A stretch of 64,000 nucleotides of DNA from Ecdyonurus torrentis (GCA_949318235.1 OX439134.1:20345170-20409169), one strand, 5' to 3'. Positions 34,454 through 47,518 are shown, numbered from the stretch's first letter. The notes: generated from the sequence alone by a model not told the origin. Made by a program: numbers and translations.

Positions 34454-34488
<35 letters not shown>

Positions 34489-34495
34489 GTATACT

Positions 34496-34722
34496 CGAAA
34501 AACATAAATTTGATAATTATTCAGTTACATAGATGTAACTCTTCAATACAAACCAATAACTGAATTAAAAAAGATTAAACAGTAACTTGTTAGTATATAA
34601 ACGTTATTTCTTCAGAGATAAACAGTTAGCTCTTCACATCTTAAAAAACTTTGTATATTTTATCTAATAAAATTATTCCAAAAAAGTCTAAATTGTACCT
34701 TTTTACTTAATTTTTCACGTGT
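34496..34722 (+). mobile_element. Family L element, most complete copy
   Basis: CGAAAAACATAAATTTGATA to TTTTACTTAATTTTTCACGTG, 227 bp, containing GATGTAACTCTTCAATACAAA and CAGTAACTTGTTAGTATA. Confidence 0.7.
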
Positions 34723-34749
34723 TTGTGTTTGTGTGTGTGTATATTTGAA

Positions 34750-35174
34750 TACATAAATGGATAATAAAATTCATTCATTCATTCATTCATTCATTCATTC
34801 ATTCATTCATTCATTCATTCATTCATTCATTCATTCATTCATTCATTCATTCATTCATTCATTCATTCATTCATTCATTCATTCATTCATTCATTCATTC
34901 ATTCATTCATTCATTCATTCATTCATTCATTCATTCATTCATTCATTCATTCATTCATTCATTCATTCATTCATTCATTCATTCATTCATTCATTCATTC
35001 ATTCATTCATTCATTCATTCATTCATTCATTCATTCATTCATTCATTCATTCATTCATTCATTCATTCATTCATTCATTCATTCATTCATTCATTCATTC
35101 ATTCATTCATTCATTCATTCATTCATTCATTCATTCATTCATTCATTCATTCATTCATTCATTCATTCATTCAC
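34750..35174 (+). repeat. (CATT)n microsatellite, about 403 bp, at a retroelement-like tail
   Basis: Preceded by ACATAAATGGATAATAAAAT, an AATAAA-bearing sequence that enters the array without a gap, as retroelement 3' ends do. About 100 perfect units. The long Ile-His-Ser frame is an artefact. Confidence 0.9.
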
Positions 35175-35227
35175 TCCCTCAATACTATAACTATACCTAT
35201 GTTCGTTCAAAGCTCACGCAAAGGTAT

Positions 35228-35231
<4 letters not shown>

Positions 35232-35320
<89 letters not shown>

Positions 35321-35336
35321 CACACACACACACACT
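35232..35336. repeat. (CT)n then (CA)n microsatellite
   Basis: About 86 bp of (CT)n and 18 bp of (CA)n. Confidence 0.95.
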
Positions 35337-35524
35337 CCACTCACAGAAGACAAGAAGTATTGATTGATGATAACAAATTGACGGAGGACCATACGATTGT
35401 CACGTGACAAGAACGTGACGTCACCGTGTGTCACCTCACCTCGCTGCACATGACACAAAACTGTCAGTAAACTTAATAATACACAGTCTTGTTTATGTGA
35501 GAGAGAGAGAGAGAGAGAGATGTT

Positions 35525-35805
35525 TCAGTAACAGCAGCTTCAGTAGCCAGTTCAATGTAATCAGCTCGTCACCAGGATTACATTGAACTGGCTACTGAAG
35601 CTGCTAACTTGTATACAAATCAATATTCATTGATGCTAGCAGCTTCAGTAGCCAGTTCAATGTAATCAGCTCGTCACCAGGATTACATTGCACTGGCTGC
35701 TTGACTACAAATCAACATTGATACTAGTAGCTTCAGTAGCCAGTTTAAATAAAATCAGCTAATCACCAGGATTACATTGAACTGGCTACTGAAGCTACAC
35801 TCTTG
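35525..35805. repeat. Three tandem palindromes (family G core)
   Basis: GCTTCAGTAGCCAGTTCAAT...CACCAGGATTACATTG...TGGCTACTGAAGC occurs three times (about 35530-35602, 35638-35702, 35725-35802). Each unit is itself a hairpin with the loop CAGCTCGTCACCAGG. The spacers ACTTGTATACAAATCAATAT-like also recur, so the whole is a tandem triplication of about 95-105 bp. Confidence 0.8.
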
Positions 35806-35936
35806 TACAATGCTATTAAAATAAATGGTAGAAGGAAAGAATAAAGTACAAAATTTATGCTGTATTTATGTCATTATAGCATAAATAAATTGTCATAAAA
35901 TAACATCATAAATATTTATATGCCATGTACCAGTCA

Positions 35937-36264
35937 AGACATTGTCTTATCGACAGCTAAGGACTTAACAAATAATGAAAAAGCAAACACGGGCCAGCCA
36001 CGGTCTATGTACACAGCCCGGCATTCACCATGACAGCCTAAAGAAACCATAGAAACGTCTACGGAGGCTATTCGATGCAATTACATCGATCATATGCACC
36101 TCTCGAATGCTATGCGTCGTCATGGAATATATTTAAACATGCAACGTGTTGTGCTCTCACACTTCACGTACGCACCCAGCAGTGGCTCGAACCTATACTC
36201 GGTGAGGAGTACAGAGTTACGAGTAAGCTGACTTCACCACTCGGCCATTTAACTGGGATAGCTA
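35937..36264 (-). mobile_element. Family P SINE, copy 2
   Basis: Reads on the minus strand with the class II tRNA-like head (box A GGCCGAGTGG, box B GGTTCGAGCC) near 36170-36250 and body ATGCCGGGCTGTGTACATAG near 36010. The poly(A) side at 35937 is lost. A short family M piece precedes it (35848-35930). (GA)n begins 25 bp downstream. Confidence 0.8.
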
Positions 36265-36287
36265 AGTGAGATTTTGTTATCGATGTT

Positions 36288-36409
<122 letters not shown>

Positions 36410-36540
36410 CGATAGTTGAATATCATTTTTACATGACGCTCATTCAAGGCTCATAGGCACCATTAAAATTTATTGTTATTGTAAACAAATAAACTATCTA
36501 CGTTTTACCGAGTTTGCAATTTGAAATCCCGAGGCGGAGC

Positions 36541-36542
<2 letters not shown>

Positions 36543-36621
<79 letters not shown>

Positions 36622-36687
36622 CTCCCTCCCTGTCTCCCTCTCTCCCTCCCTCCCTGTCTCTCTCCCTCTCTCCCTCCCTGTCTCTCA
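36543..36687. repeat. (CT)n with a diverging (CCCT)n tail
   Basis: 75 bp of (CT)n passing into CTCCCTCCCTGTCTC repeats of about 24 bp. Confidence 0.93.
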
Positions 36688-37056
36688 GACCAACATTTTT
36701 ATTGTGTTTTATGTGACAGTGTTCCGTGTATTATCTCCCTCCCATACAGTTACCAATATATTACCGAGCTTACTTACAATAAAATAATGGGGCAAAGCAA
36801 TTTACTAAACTGTACCATGATTTATTGAGCAAATTTTTTTTTATTACTAGATTTTACATTAAAAACAAAATATATATTCTAAGCTGAAGAAGATTTTAAA
36901 ATTTTCAAGACGTACGAGCAAAATAAAATTTTCAGCATGCTTATATGATTTTGTGAATAGGTTAACTATAATAACAGTCATTTTTAACCATTTTCCGCGG
37001 CATATGTAAGGCATTTCTGCACGAGAAGAAATAATTACGTAATGTATGCTGCATTT

Positions 37057-37140
37057 ATAATAATAATAAATGGGTTTTATTAGAGCCCAAAAAAGGTACA
37101 AACCCACTTATATGGTCATCTGACTTTATTTGAACAATTT
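37057..37140 (-). mobile_element. Family U retroelement 3' end
   Basis: Minus strand: CAGATGACCATATAAGTGGG...GGGCTCTAATAAAACCCATT then (ATT)n. It is the empty-site partner of the family B insertion at 21545-21840. Confidence 0.65.
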
Positions 37141-37407
37141 GTACTAGTCAGAGTATTTCTTCATTATATTTAAATGTTACATACATAATTAATAATAATA
37201 ATATTTTAAAGAGCAAATTATTACAATTCAAACATTGCACAAAGTCAAAAGAGGTTGCTCATCAGGAGATCAAGAAAGGCAAAGCGAAAGGAAACTTAAC
37301 TTAAATTTTAAAATTCTAGTTATTAAATTAACTACTTTAATTAAAATTTATCAAATAAATTATTAATTTAATTTTCATGCTATATGTTGATGTTATACTA
37401 ACAAAAA

Positions 37408-37505
37408 ATGTAACTGACTGTACTGTTAAACAGTTGGGTTATTGAGAGGTTGTACGCCTGATTTTGACCAATAAAAGCCGTTAATTACTATTATTATTAT
37501 TTATA
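37408..37505 (+). mobile_element. Family T retroelement 3' end, copy 2
   Basis: TGTAACTGACTGTACTGTTA to AATAAAAGCCGTTAATTACT with (ATT)n. Homology to copy 1 extends upstream to about 37300. Confidence 0.62.
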
Positions 37506-37716
37506 CAAAATTTGATATCCAAATATACAAAGTTAAAGAGTATGCTCTGATAGACATAACAAAAATATATATACAAATATAAAAAAATAAGTATATATAT
37601 AAAAAAATTAAATTTTCAATATGATACTAGTTTTGGACTTAAGATAAATTAGAATTTAACTTGAATTAACAAAGAAAAATTATTGTACTTTATATTTTTA
37701 AATTAATTTTTAATTC

Positions 37717-38057
37717 TTAAAGCCATAGATCACATAAGACAACATGTGCTTTTTATTGAATAAACACGAAATGGGGTCTTCAAAACTGATGACAATTTTT
37801 ACCAGAATGTTAATGTAGCCCCACTATAGAGCGTGAAAAAACTGTAAAGTATGCAATTTGCGTTAAAATGTATGTTTATGACGTCAGAAACATGCAATTA
37901 GCATGCAAATGTTGTACGGGTTGCATAAATTGAAATTTTCTGATCACTGCTATGGAGCTACAGTTGGGTTTTGAGATAAACTAATGTTATTTATGTAAGT
38001 CCCATCAAGAGTTTTGTGATATAAATGCTTATGTGTTTCTCTAGTTTGTTCCTTTAA
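37717..38057 (+). mobile_element. Family D MITE, copy 4
   Basis: TTAAAGCCATAGATCACATA to TAGTTTGTTCCTTTAA. Core TGTTTATGACGTCAGAAACA. A family I end (GTTGAAGATGTTCTATGCC) is at 38225-38251. Confidence 0.85.
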
Positions 38058-38682
38058 TATAGGCTAATATTTGAGAGAAATAAGTACAATAATTTACATT
38101 ATTGATAACACATATATAATATATTATAAATTATATCTTCAGGTAGTTTATCTCAGAGCTTAGCTCCGATATTAAAAAAAAAGTCTGAAAAAATCAGGTA
38201 GTCTGAAAACAGATATCTTTTTTGTTGAAGATGTTCTATGCCTTTAAATATTATTCTAATATTATAAATGATAAAAAATTAAGTTTAAACTATGACTTTA
38301 ATTACCTTGTATTTTCTGTACGTGCAGATCATTACACAACTTGTTCAGAATGACCTTTAACTTTGGTTGGCATGAACTCATTACATGATAGAAAATGTTA
38401 AAAATCTTCTTGTTAAATTATAAATGTTAAAAATTCACATTACAACGTGAGTACTTCATAATAATGAGAAGAAACAGATTGGAGGTCTTGTTTAAAATTC
38501 AAAGTTCAACACGAGCAAATAAAAATATTTTAATTGAGAAAAGTTAAGTTCAAAAATACAAGTAAAAAAAAAAAAAAATAATTGGTAGACTTTCTTATAT
38601 TTAGTTCTTTTTTTTTATATTTAATTTTCTTATATTATATTTTTATATTTTTTTTAATTTATATTTTATATTTAATTTCTCT

Positions 38683-39017
38683 TATAGGGTGTATGCGCAT
38701 GACGTCAGTATGAATGCTTTTTGATGCTCTTCTTGAGCAATGAAAAACATTGCTTAGCATAGGACAAACGTATAGTTTTTTGCCATTTTCTTTAAAAAAA
38801 CAAAAGCTTTATTTTTTATTTTTATTTTTTATTTTTTTGCTATTATTATTTTTCTTACATACTTGAAAAACCAAATCAACCTGTTAACAACATCAATGCT
38901 CTCAAAAAATTCCAAAGTATTTTTAAACTGGCAAAATGAGTCATTTTCCCATACTGACCCATGTTATTTAGTGCTCACTTATGGCGTCGACTTTAACATG
39001 AATGAAACCACCCTATA
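38683..39017 (+). mobile_element. Family A MITE, copy 7 (A2 subfamily)
   Basis: TATAGGGTGTATGCGCATGA to GAATGAAACCACCCTATA. It carries a T-rich expansion near 38795-38840. Confidence 0.83.
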
Positions 39018-39322
39018 GGGTGTATGCAGATGACGTCATATTTAATGCACTTGGATGCCATACTGGAGAAATGAATATCATTGTTCAGCATATTACTAAC
39101 TTCGTTTTTGGCAATTTTCTTTGGGAAATTGGTTAATTGTTGGTTATTATAATTTTTCTTGCATACTTTAGATACTAATTCCACCTATTAACATAATCAA
39201 TGATTTCAAAAATATTGCTTAGTATTTTTAAACTTGCAAAATGTGTATTTTTCCTATGCGGTCCATGTTAATGAGTGATCCAACATGGCGTCGACTTTAA
39301 CATGAATGCATACAACCTATAT
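39014..39322 (+). mobile_element. Family A MITE, copy 8, head-to-tail with copy 7
   Basis: Begins in the TATA that ends copy 7, so the two share one TA target. Ends TGAATGCATACAACCTATA. It belongs to the other subfamily, so this is two separate insertions rather than a duplication. Confidence 0.83.
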
Positions 39323-39404
39323 ACCGATAGCAATTGGGCTTGACGTTGATTTCAATTTCAAAATATCGCTGTTTCTCAGCTGTATGTAGTTAAAATCAAC
39401 TATT

Positions 39405-39460
39405 AATAAATAAATAAAATAAATAAATAATAAATAAATAATCGTCTTTATTAAAATACA
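39405..39460 (-). mobile_element. Retroelement-like 3' end (family V) with AAAT tail
   Basis: (AAATA)n then AATCGTCTTTATTAAAA, the same junction as at 18716-18750. Confidence 0.6.
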
Positions 39461-39695
39461 AAAGAAAAATTCAATTTAATTTAGTCTGATTAAATGTCTG
39501 GCCCACTCGTACACTTAACCCCAACAAAAAATATCAATGAAATTTTTGATGATATACAAACTTGTAATAATAGGAAAGTAATAATAATATGTAGAAAGAA
39601 AGTATTCACATAATTATACTGTATTACAAATATATATAAAAAAAATGCATATTAAGCATCTGCATCTGGTATAAGCGGCAATTACTGTGCTGTGA

Positions 39696-39696
<1 letters not shown>

Positions 39697-39750
<54 letters not shown>
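39697..39750. repeat. (AT)n microsatellite
   Basis: About 54 bp, uninterrupted. Confidence 0.95.
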
Positions 39751-39756
<6 letters not shown>

Positions 39757-40564
39757 CTAAAGCAGAAAGAGAGAGATAGAGAGGAAAAAATATGGATAAT
39801 AATAATAATATAATTAAAATAATAATAATATATATTAAGAAAGAAAAAAAAATATTTCCTACAAGCGATGGTGTTTAGCATTGAGATATGTACGCTTATA
39901 ATCATATTTAAATGTAAAGCGACTGTCTTAGAACCTTAGCAACCATACACACACACACATGTATAGAGTTGTGAAAGTTGTTAATGCGGGAGAAAGTTTA
40001 GGTAAATAGTGTGCATCCTCCGAGGTGAGATAAAACTATTATCTAATGTTTAAACATCAACGTTATGTGCTCTTCACCCTAGCTGTAATAATATTGTCTT
40101 TAAATATATACTAGGGCTGGGGGGAATGTCTTAAACAAATCGAGGCTTCCGCGTCAAAAGTGAGCATCTACATTTTCCAGTTTTGCAAATAATAATAATA
40201 ATAATAAAAGACTATCTACACTTTCCAAGCAGCGCTGTAACTAGACTAGCGGTCATAAACTTAAAGGCCCACAGACACCCGGGCTTTTTAGAATCTTTGA
40301 GGTACAAAAACAATTTCACAAGTTGTTAAAATCTGATGCGAATATTCCTTCTAATTTGAATATTAAATTAAAGTTCAATCGTTGTTTGGCCAAACAACAA
40401 TCAGCTGACTTTTATATTTCGATTCATGTAAGTTTTTAGCTTTAATCAGCACTCAGCCACATTTTATGGTCAAAATGACAAACAGATTGCCTTGTATGAA
40501 GTGGCAATAACTGTTAATGTGATTTTGGCTACTAAAAGTGACCAAATAGCGTGAGACGGTTTTG

Positions 40565-41155
<591 letters not shown>

Positions 41156-41440
41156 AACAAATATAAATGAATTTTTATTCAAAAATATTAATAAAAAAAT
41201 TCAACGACTGTATCAAGTGTTATGTATGATGTTTTAATTGCAACCATTATTATATATTTGAAGTATAATAATCATTAGTAATAATAAGTAGTTAAGTAGT
41301 AATGTTTGATTTTCTTCTCTTTGTGTCTCGACTAATGGAAACAAGATTTCTTTGTTTAGCAAGAGATTCAGTAAATTGCCCGAGTCAATACCATTGTAAA
41401 ATCACTTTTTGCACAAATTTATATTAATTTTTTTTTTATT

Positions 41441-41478
<38 letters not shown>

Positions 41479-41536
41479 TCAAATAAAATGCCATATTTCA
41501 ATGAATTATAAAAGATAAAAGAAATTGTTTGAATTG

Positions 41537-41538
<2 letters not shown>

Positions 41539-41569
<31 letters not shown>
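41539..41569. repeat. (GT)n(GA)n and nearby poly(A)
   Basis: Short compound dinucleotide run; a poly(A) of about 29 lies at 41448-41476. Confidence 0.85.
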
Positions 41570-41570
<1 letters not shown>

Positions 41571-41763
41571 CGGAATTTCTCTCACAAAAACCACTATTGA
41601 AGTGCTCAATATTTTAATTTGTAATTATTTCCCAACAATATTGTACTTTTGTCATTAAATTACACACAGTTGACAAAACTAATTATAACATTTTTTTTTA
41701 TGTTTTTACATTTTTAATACAAATTATTATTAATAGTTAATTATGTCTGTATAATTATTGTGT

Positions 41764-42100
41764 TATAGGGTGTATGCATTGATGTTAAAGTCGACGCCAT
41801 GTTGGATCACTCAATAACATGGGCCGCATAGGAAAATGACTCATTTTGCCAGTTTAAAAATACTAACAATGTAAGCAATATTTTTGAGATCATTGATATG
41901 CTGTTAATTTAGGTTGAATTAGTATCTCAAGTGTGTAAGAAAAATAATTTTTACCAAAAAAAAAAAAATAAAAAAATAAAACGATTAAACTAAGAAAATA
42001 GCCAAAAACGAAGTTTGTCCTATGCTGAGCAATGTTGTTCGTTACTTCAATATGGGGTCCAAGCGCATTCAGTATGACGTCATGCGGATACACCCCTATA
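41764..42100 (-). mobile_element. Family A MITE, copy 9
   Basis: TATAGGGTGTATGCATTGAT to GCGGATACACCCCTATA, with an A-rich expansion near 41957-41980. Followed within 12 bp by (CT)n at 42111-42167. Confidence 0.85.
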
Positions 42101-42106
42101 GTTTAT

Positions 42107-42110
<4 letters not shown>

Positions 42111-42167
<57 letters not shown>
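42111..42167. repeat. (CT)n microsatellite
   Basis: About 57 bp, uninterrupted. Confidence 0.95.
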
Positions 42168-42168
<1 letters not shown>

Positions 42169-42279
42169 GAGTATGTGATAACAGAAAATTAACTCCCTCG
42201 CTAATACTCAATAATTCATTAAATATTAATTAATTAATTATTTCTAATTAATTGCTAATGTGCTATAAGACTTGCACAC

Positions 42280-42675
42280 GTACATAAATAAATACGTCGC
42301 TATCTCAATGCATTAACATAATGTATGCTATATTGTAAAGTGATTATACTACATAACATAATAGTTAACATGTTCAGCATAATTACTTATGTTATTACAA
42401 AATATCAACATTTGTGCTCTACAATATAGCAAATGTTCAATGTAGCAACATAATGTATGCTATATTGTACAGTGATTATACTACATAACATAATAGTTAA
42501 CATGTTCAGCATAATTACTTTTGTTATTACAAAATATCAACATTTGTGCTCTACAATATAGCAAGTGTTCAATGTAGCAACATAATGTATGCTATATTGT
42601 ACAGTGATTATACTACATAACATAATAGTTAACATGTTCAGCATAATCACTTTTGTTATTACAAAATATCAAAAA
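42280..42675. repeat. Tandem array of family M, 132-bp period
   Basis: AACATAATGTATGCTATATT occurs at 42315, 42447 and 42579. Units contain CATAATAGTTAACATGTTC and ACAAAATATCAACATTTGTG and differ at few positions; the third is cut after ACAAAATATCAA. Confidence 0.88.
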
Positions 42676-43275
42676 TGATTAAATTATTGAAATCCGGATT
42701 CACTGACCCGGATAAGCTGTTATCCGTAATCCGGATGACAAAATTATCCGTATTTTAAGAACACTGGATGTATTCTATCATAATAATTTAATTTTTTAAT
42801 TGACTTTTTTTTTTCAGTACCACGACTCTTAAAGTTTCTTTTTCTTTTTTCTCTCTTTTTTTTTCCAGTGTATTCTTCCCGAATTGTTTATTGATTTCTA
42901 TATTTGAACGTGTAGTTTTATCAATATATTAAATGTAATATTTGGAGCAATAAAAACGTATTTTACTCACGCACTGTTTCATTCAGATATTGCACTACGT
43001 ACAGTCAACTTTTATCAGCACTGCATTTATATTTATGCAAACAAAACTCATTAAAAAGTTATAATAATAAAAATAGTAGGTATAGTGTATGTATGTATAA
43101 ATATAACCAATGTTATAAATATAGCTTTGTGATACGATCTGTGACGTCATAAAAATGCTAATGTATACACAAATAAAAATTTAATTCGTTTTTACATTAG
43201 CTTTTTTTTTTTTTTTTTTTTACATAATATAAATTTATTATTACATTTTTAGAATTCTTTTGCCAGCTCTACCTG

Positions 43276-43357
<82 letters not shown>

Positions 43358-43446
43358 CTGTCTCCCTCTGTCTCCCTCTGTCTCCCTCTCTCTCTCTCCT
43401 TCTCATCTTTAACTCTCTTACAGTGTATCATATCTCTCTCTCTCTC

Positions 43447-43478
<32 letters not shown>

Positions 43479-43600
43479 CCTCTGTCTTTCTCCCTCTCTA
43501 TCTTTCTACCCCTCTGTCTTTCTCCCATCCTCTCTCTCTCTCTCTCCCTCTCAACTTTAATTCTCTCTCTATATCTCATCTCTTTCTCTATATCCTCTCA
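43276..43600. repeat. (CT)n and CT-rich region
   Basis: 77 bp of pure (CT)n, then CTGTCTCC repeats and further CT-rich blocks to about 43600. Confidence 0.92.
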
Positions 43601-43907
43601 TTTTATTAAAATTTTATTACAAAATATAAAAAAGGGTTATAATTTTAATTACAAATGCATGTATAATTAAAATAAGTTTTTACCTCTATAATTCCCTATA
43701 GTCAGAGGTTAATGTAAAAGTTGGCAGAGCACTGCAATATGACATAACATACAAACTTTCTAGCTGAACATTTTGTGCATTTCTGCAGTCAGCACGTGCA
43801 TCACATTTCATTTTTACATCATTTCCTTGGAACAATGCATTAAAAAAAAAAAAAAAAAAAAAAAAAACATTAACATCATGAAAATTGTGTTTACACTAAT
43901 TCAAAAT

Positions 43908-43998
43908 TGTAACTGACTGTACTGTTAAACAGTTGGGTTAAATTGAAAGATTCTGTAGCCTAATTTTGCCCAATAAAAGCCATTAATTATTATTAATT
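43908..43998 (+). mobile_element. Family T retroelement 3' end, copy 3
   Basis: TAACTGACTGTACTGTTAAA to CAATAAAAGCCATTAATTATT. A poly(A) lies 40 bp upstream at 43841-43867. Confidence 0.62.
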
Positions 43999-44431
43999 AA
44001 ATACGAAAGATGAAATTTTAAAATAAGCAATAAGATACAAATGTCGGTCAATAATAATAATAGTAAAAACTTTTTCTTTTATCATCAAAAACTACTTTAA
44101 ATTTGGTCTATATATTTTTTGATGCGCCAGTTTTTGCATAATATGTAAATTTTATTTCCAACACATTCATTATGACGTCACGAGGCTGCGCAAGAAACAG
44201 CTGTCCATTAATTTCATCACTCAATAATTTCCGTCTGTCTGTCTGTCTTATATCTATTTATTCTATCATATAAACATTGTATAAAATGTAATTTTTTTAA
44301 AGACAAAATATAAAAAAATAGCTCGGTGCTCTGCAATTTAAAATATTAAATCAAGTGCTGTAATTGAACGATAAAATGAAGAAAGTAATCATAAGAGTAT
44401 ATATTATACAGTACTTAAATTATAATATCAC

Positions 44432-44759
44432 TTAAAGCCATAGACCACATAAAACAACATTATGCTTTTTAATGAATAAACACGAAATAGGATCTTCAAA
44501 ACTGATAACAACTTTTACCAGAATGTTAATGTAGCCCCACGAGAGAGCGTGAAAATACTGTAAAGTATGCCATTTGCGTGAATATTCATGTTTATGACGT
44601 CAGAAACATGCAAAAATTAGTAAAAAATGTTGTGCGGGTTGCATAAATCGAAATTTTCTAATCACTGCTACGAGACAAACTAAAGTTATTTATGCGTAAG
44701 TCTCATCAAGTATTTTGTGATATAAAATGCTTATGCTTTCTTCTGGTCTATTCCTTTAA
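44432..44759 (+). mobile_element. Family D MITE, copy 5
   Basis: TTAAAGCCATAGACCACATA to TCTGGTCTATTCCTTTAA. About 20 bp near ACGGGGCTACAG are deleted. Confidence 0.86.
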
Positions 44760-45413
44760 GTATGCTCTACCCAAGATAATACAGATATACAAGATGTATC
44801 CTCTTCAGTTCCTGGCTCTCAGAATGACAAAAATATGTCAGTTTTGTCAAAAAGGAGTTCTTACTTTTTTTTTTGTACATAATATGTTGTGCAGCATAAA
44901 TTGTCATGTTGTTTTCTTATAATAATTCATTTTTCTAAGCTAGAAACCGTTATGAAATGTGATAATAAAAAATGAACATTTCTTCAAGCATGAGAGCAAG
45001 ATATTTGCGTGATATTTGAACATAAATTTAAAAAAACAGTTACTGAAAGTTTAACAAGAGTTTAAAAGCAAGTTGTCAATTAATTATATTTTTCTAGTCA
45101 TACACTGCGTGGTATTAAGTGCGTGAAAGGCTAAAGTTAAATAAAATGATTCTTTTGAAGGCAAAATTGGTGTAGTTTAAAATTACTATTACTTTTTATT
45201 TATTTTATGTGCATGTTTTGGTGAAAATGAACCAAATATATAAAAATCAAACACATGATTTTAAATTTCATATTTTTTTTATCAGCAACCATATTTGAAA
45301 ACATATTATTTTTATAATTGTTGTATGTTAAATATAAAATTGCTTTATCAATATATTTACTGCTAACAATTTTCTGATAACAGTTTTTATAAAAATTTAC
45401 ATATTATGATATT

Positions 45414-45783
45414 GTTAAAGCCATAGAACACATAAAACAACATGTGCTTAATGAATATACTCGAAATGGGATCTTCAAAACTAATTAAAATTTTTACCAG
45501 AATGATGATGTAACCCCACGAGAGAGCGTGAAAATAAAAAAAGTGAGAGAGCGTAATATAACTGTAAAATATGCATTTTGCGTGATTATTTATGTTTCTG
45601 ACGTCATCTGACGTCAGAAACATGCAAAAATTAGTATGAAAATGTTGTGCGGGTTGCATAAATTGACATTTTCTGATCACTGCTACGGAGCTACAGTTGG
45701 GACAAACTAAAGCTATTTATGTAAGTCCCATCAAGTGTTTTATAATATAAATGCTTATGTTTTCTTCTGGTCTATTCCTTTAA
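45414..45783 (+). mobile_element. Family D MITE, copy 6, with two internal duplications
   Basis: TTAAAGCCATAGAACACATA to TCTGGTCTATTCCTTTAA. GAGAGAGCGT is duplicated at about 45520 and 45545, and TGACGTCATC/TGACGTCAGA is doubled near 45600, explaining its extra length. Confidence 0.85.
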
Positions 45784-45874
45784 ATACATTATCTGTTATC
45801 TGACATAATAATAATAAAAAAGTACACATATAAAAATTACATTCTAGTTTAACATTTTTACTTAAAACACGGCA

Positions 45875-46192
45875 ATAATAAATTACGTAATTTATGCTGA
45901 ATTTATGTCATGATAGCATAAATTATACTAACTTAGAACAAAACAAGTAATAATGCTGTACAAAATATTATTTATGCTATGGTAACATAGAAATTGTTAA
46001 GTATTGCATAAATTATGCTAATCCATTGGACCACTTGCAATAAAATGTTTTTAATTGTTGCAAAGTGTAAGTGAAAACGATTTTTCCATAAGAAATGTAT
46101 TGAGAATTTTTCAAATTGTTTTAAAAAGTTCGTTCATTGCAAGTGGTCCATTGTGCTGAAAATGAGCTAGCATAATTATTTTTGTCTGTGAG
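45875..46192. mobile_element. Family M element interrupted by hairpin X
   Basis: AATAAATTACGTAATTTATGC to CATAATTATTTTTGTCTGTG. The insertion 46023-46158 splits ATGCTAAT...TGTGCTGAAAATGAGCTAG, which is continuous in other copies. Confidence 0.68.
46023..46158. mobile_element. Hairpin element X, copy 1
   Basis: CATTGGACCACTTGCAATAA pairs with TTGCAAGTGGTCCATTG. 136 bp. One end (AATGGACCACTTGCA) recurs at 54403, where it borders the family W copy. Confidence 0.7.
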
Positions 46193-46407
46193 CATAATGT
46201 ATTTATATAGAGTACCAATGATGTACCGAAATGTCAGGAATAACTTTCCATGCATTATCCTTATGGATAAATATAAATCTGGCAACATAGCGATAAGGGA
46301 TAACAGGTTGCGAATGCGCTTAAATAAAACAGGAAAACTGGCATACGTACAGTGTTGCAATTATTCTATTGTCACAAAAGTTTTTTTATTGCAGTTTGGT
46401 ACAACAC

Positions 46408-46701
46408 TTAAAAGCGTAGAATACCTTGAACAAAAAACATGTCTAATATTCCGGCATATGCAAATATTAACGTTGATTTGGACGGAGTCATTGATTTCTA
46501 ATTTATTTTACATTCACATGCGGGTTTATGACGTCACAACTTACAGATTCACGCGCGCGAAAACAAATAAATCCGTATCTGCTATTTCTTGGATGTAAAA
46601 TAAATTAGAAATCAATGACTGATAATCGGCCAAATCAACGTTGATATTTAGATATGTTAGGATACTAGACAAGTTTTTTTTTCAATGTGTTCTACGCCTT
46701 T
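46408..46701. mobile_element. Family I long hairpin element, copy 2
   Basis: AAAAGCGTAGAATACCTTGA to TTCAATGTGTTCTACGCC, with ATGACGTCACAAC in one arm and CACGCGCGCGAAAA at the centre. The second TGACGTCA present in copy 1 is lost. Confidence 0.8.
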
Positions 46702-46815
46702 AAATACATTAAGTTTTTTATATAAATACATATTACATATTTTGCTACAAACAATTTGTTCAATTCCATTCAAAGTAGGCTTTATTGCAAAAAACACATT
46801 TCAAAAATTTCTTAG

Positions 46816-47106
46816 CAAAGCCCCTGTAAAGTAGGCCACAAGTGCGGTACATATGCCAAGCAGGTTGCCTACATGCTCAGGGGCTCCATGTAATATTTTG
46901 CACAAATCAAGCTTAAATCAAACGTACGCTTTCATTTGAATGCATTTTATCAAAAACATTGGCTTAACAAGCTGCAATGCATTTCTCACAACTTTTTTAT
47001 AATAATTTCTACAAATTGAAGCAAAAGTTTGTGCATCACTTCCAGTTTTTAGAATTTGAAACTAATAAAATTTTACTTTTTGTCAGATATTTTAAGATGG
47101 GAGAGG
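46816..47106 (-). mobile_element. Family S element, copy 2, at the edge of a tetranucleotide array
   Basis: Inverted copy of 5931-6220 across its whole length. The GAGAG end lies 7 bp from the (AATG)n array beginning near 47114. Confidence 0.78.
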
Positions 47107-47113
47107 AATTGAG

Positions 47114-47518
47114 TGAATGAATGAATGAATGAATGAATGAATGAATGAATGAATGAATGAATGAATGAATGAATGAATGAATGAATGAATGAATGAATGA
47201 ATGAATGAATGAATGAATGAATGAATGAAAGAACGAACGAACGAACGAACGAACGAACGAACGAACGAACGAACGAACGAACGAACGAACGAACGAACGA
47301 ACCAACGAACGAACGAACGAACGAACGACGAACGAACGAACGAACGAACGAACGAACGAACGAACGAACGAACGAACGAACGAACGAACGAACGAACGAA
47401 CGAACGAACGAACGAACGAACGAACGAACGAACGAACGAACGAACGAACGAACGAACGAACGAACGAACGAACGAACGAACGAACCAACCAACCAACGAA
47501 CCAACGAACCAACGAACA
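47114..47518. repeat. Two-motif compound tetranucleotide array, (AATG)n then (AACG)n
   Basis: (GAAT)n at 47114-47228 changes at AAAG to (GAAC)n at 47230-47485, then to mixed CAAC/GAAC units. Scattered CAAC and a one-base slip (GACGAAC) occur near 47303 and 47328. CpG-containing AACG units are unusual for this AT-rich region. Confidence 0.95.

Noticed and set aside
35525..35805. CRISPR-like appearance of three palindromic repeats
   Set aside because: Eukaryotic context, only three units, repeated spacers and no cas genes.
46182..46598. 138-codon frame
   Set aside because: It crosses from a family M end into a family I hairpin, shows no known motif and has no splice or promoter context.
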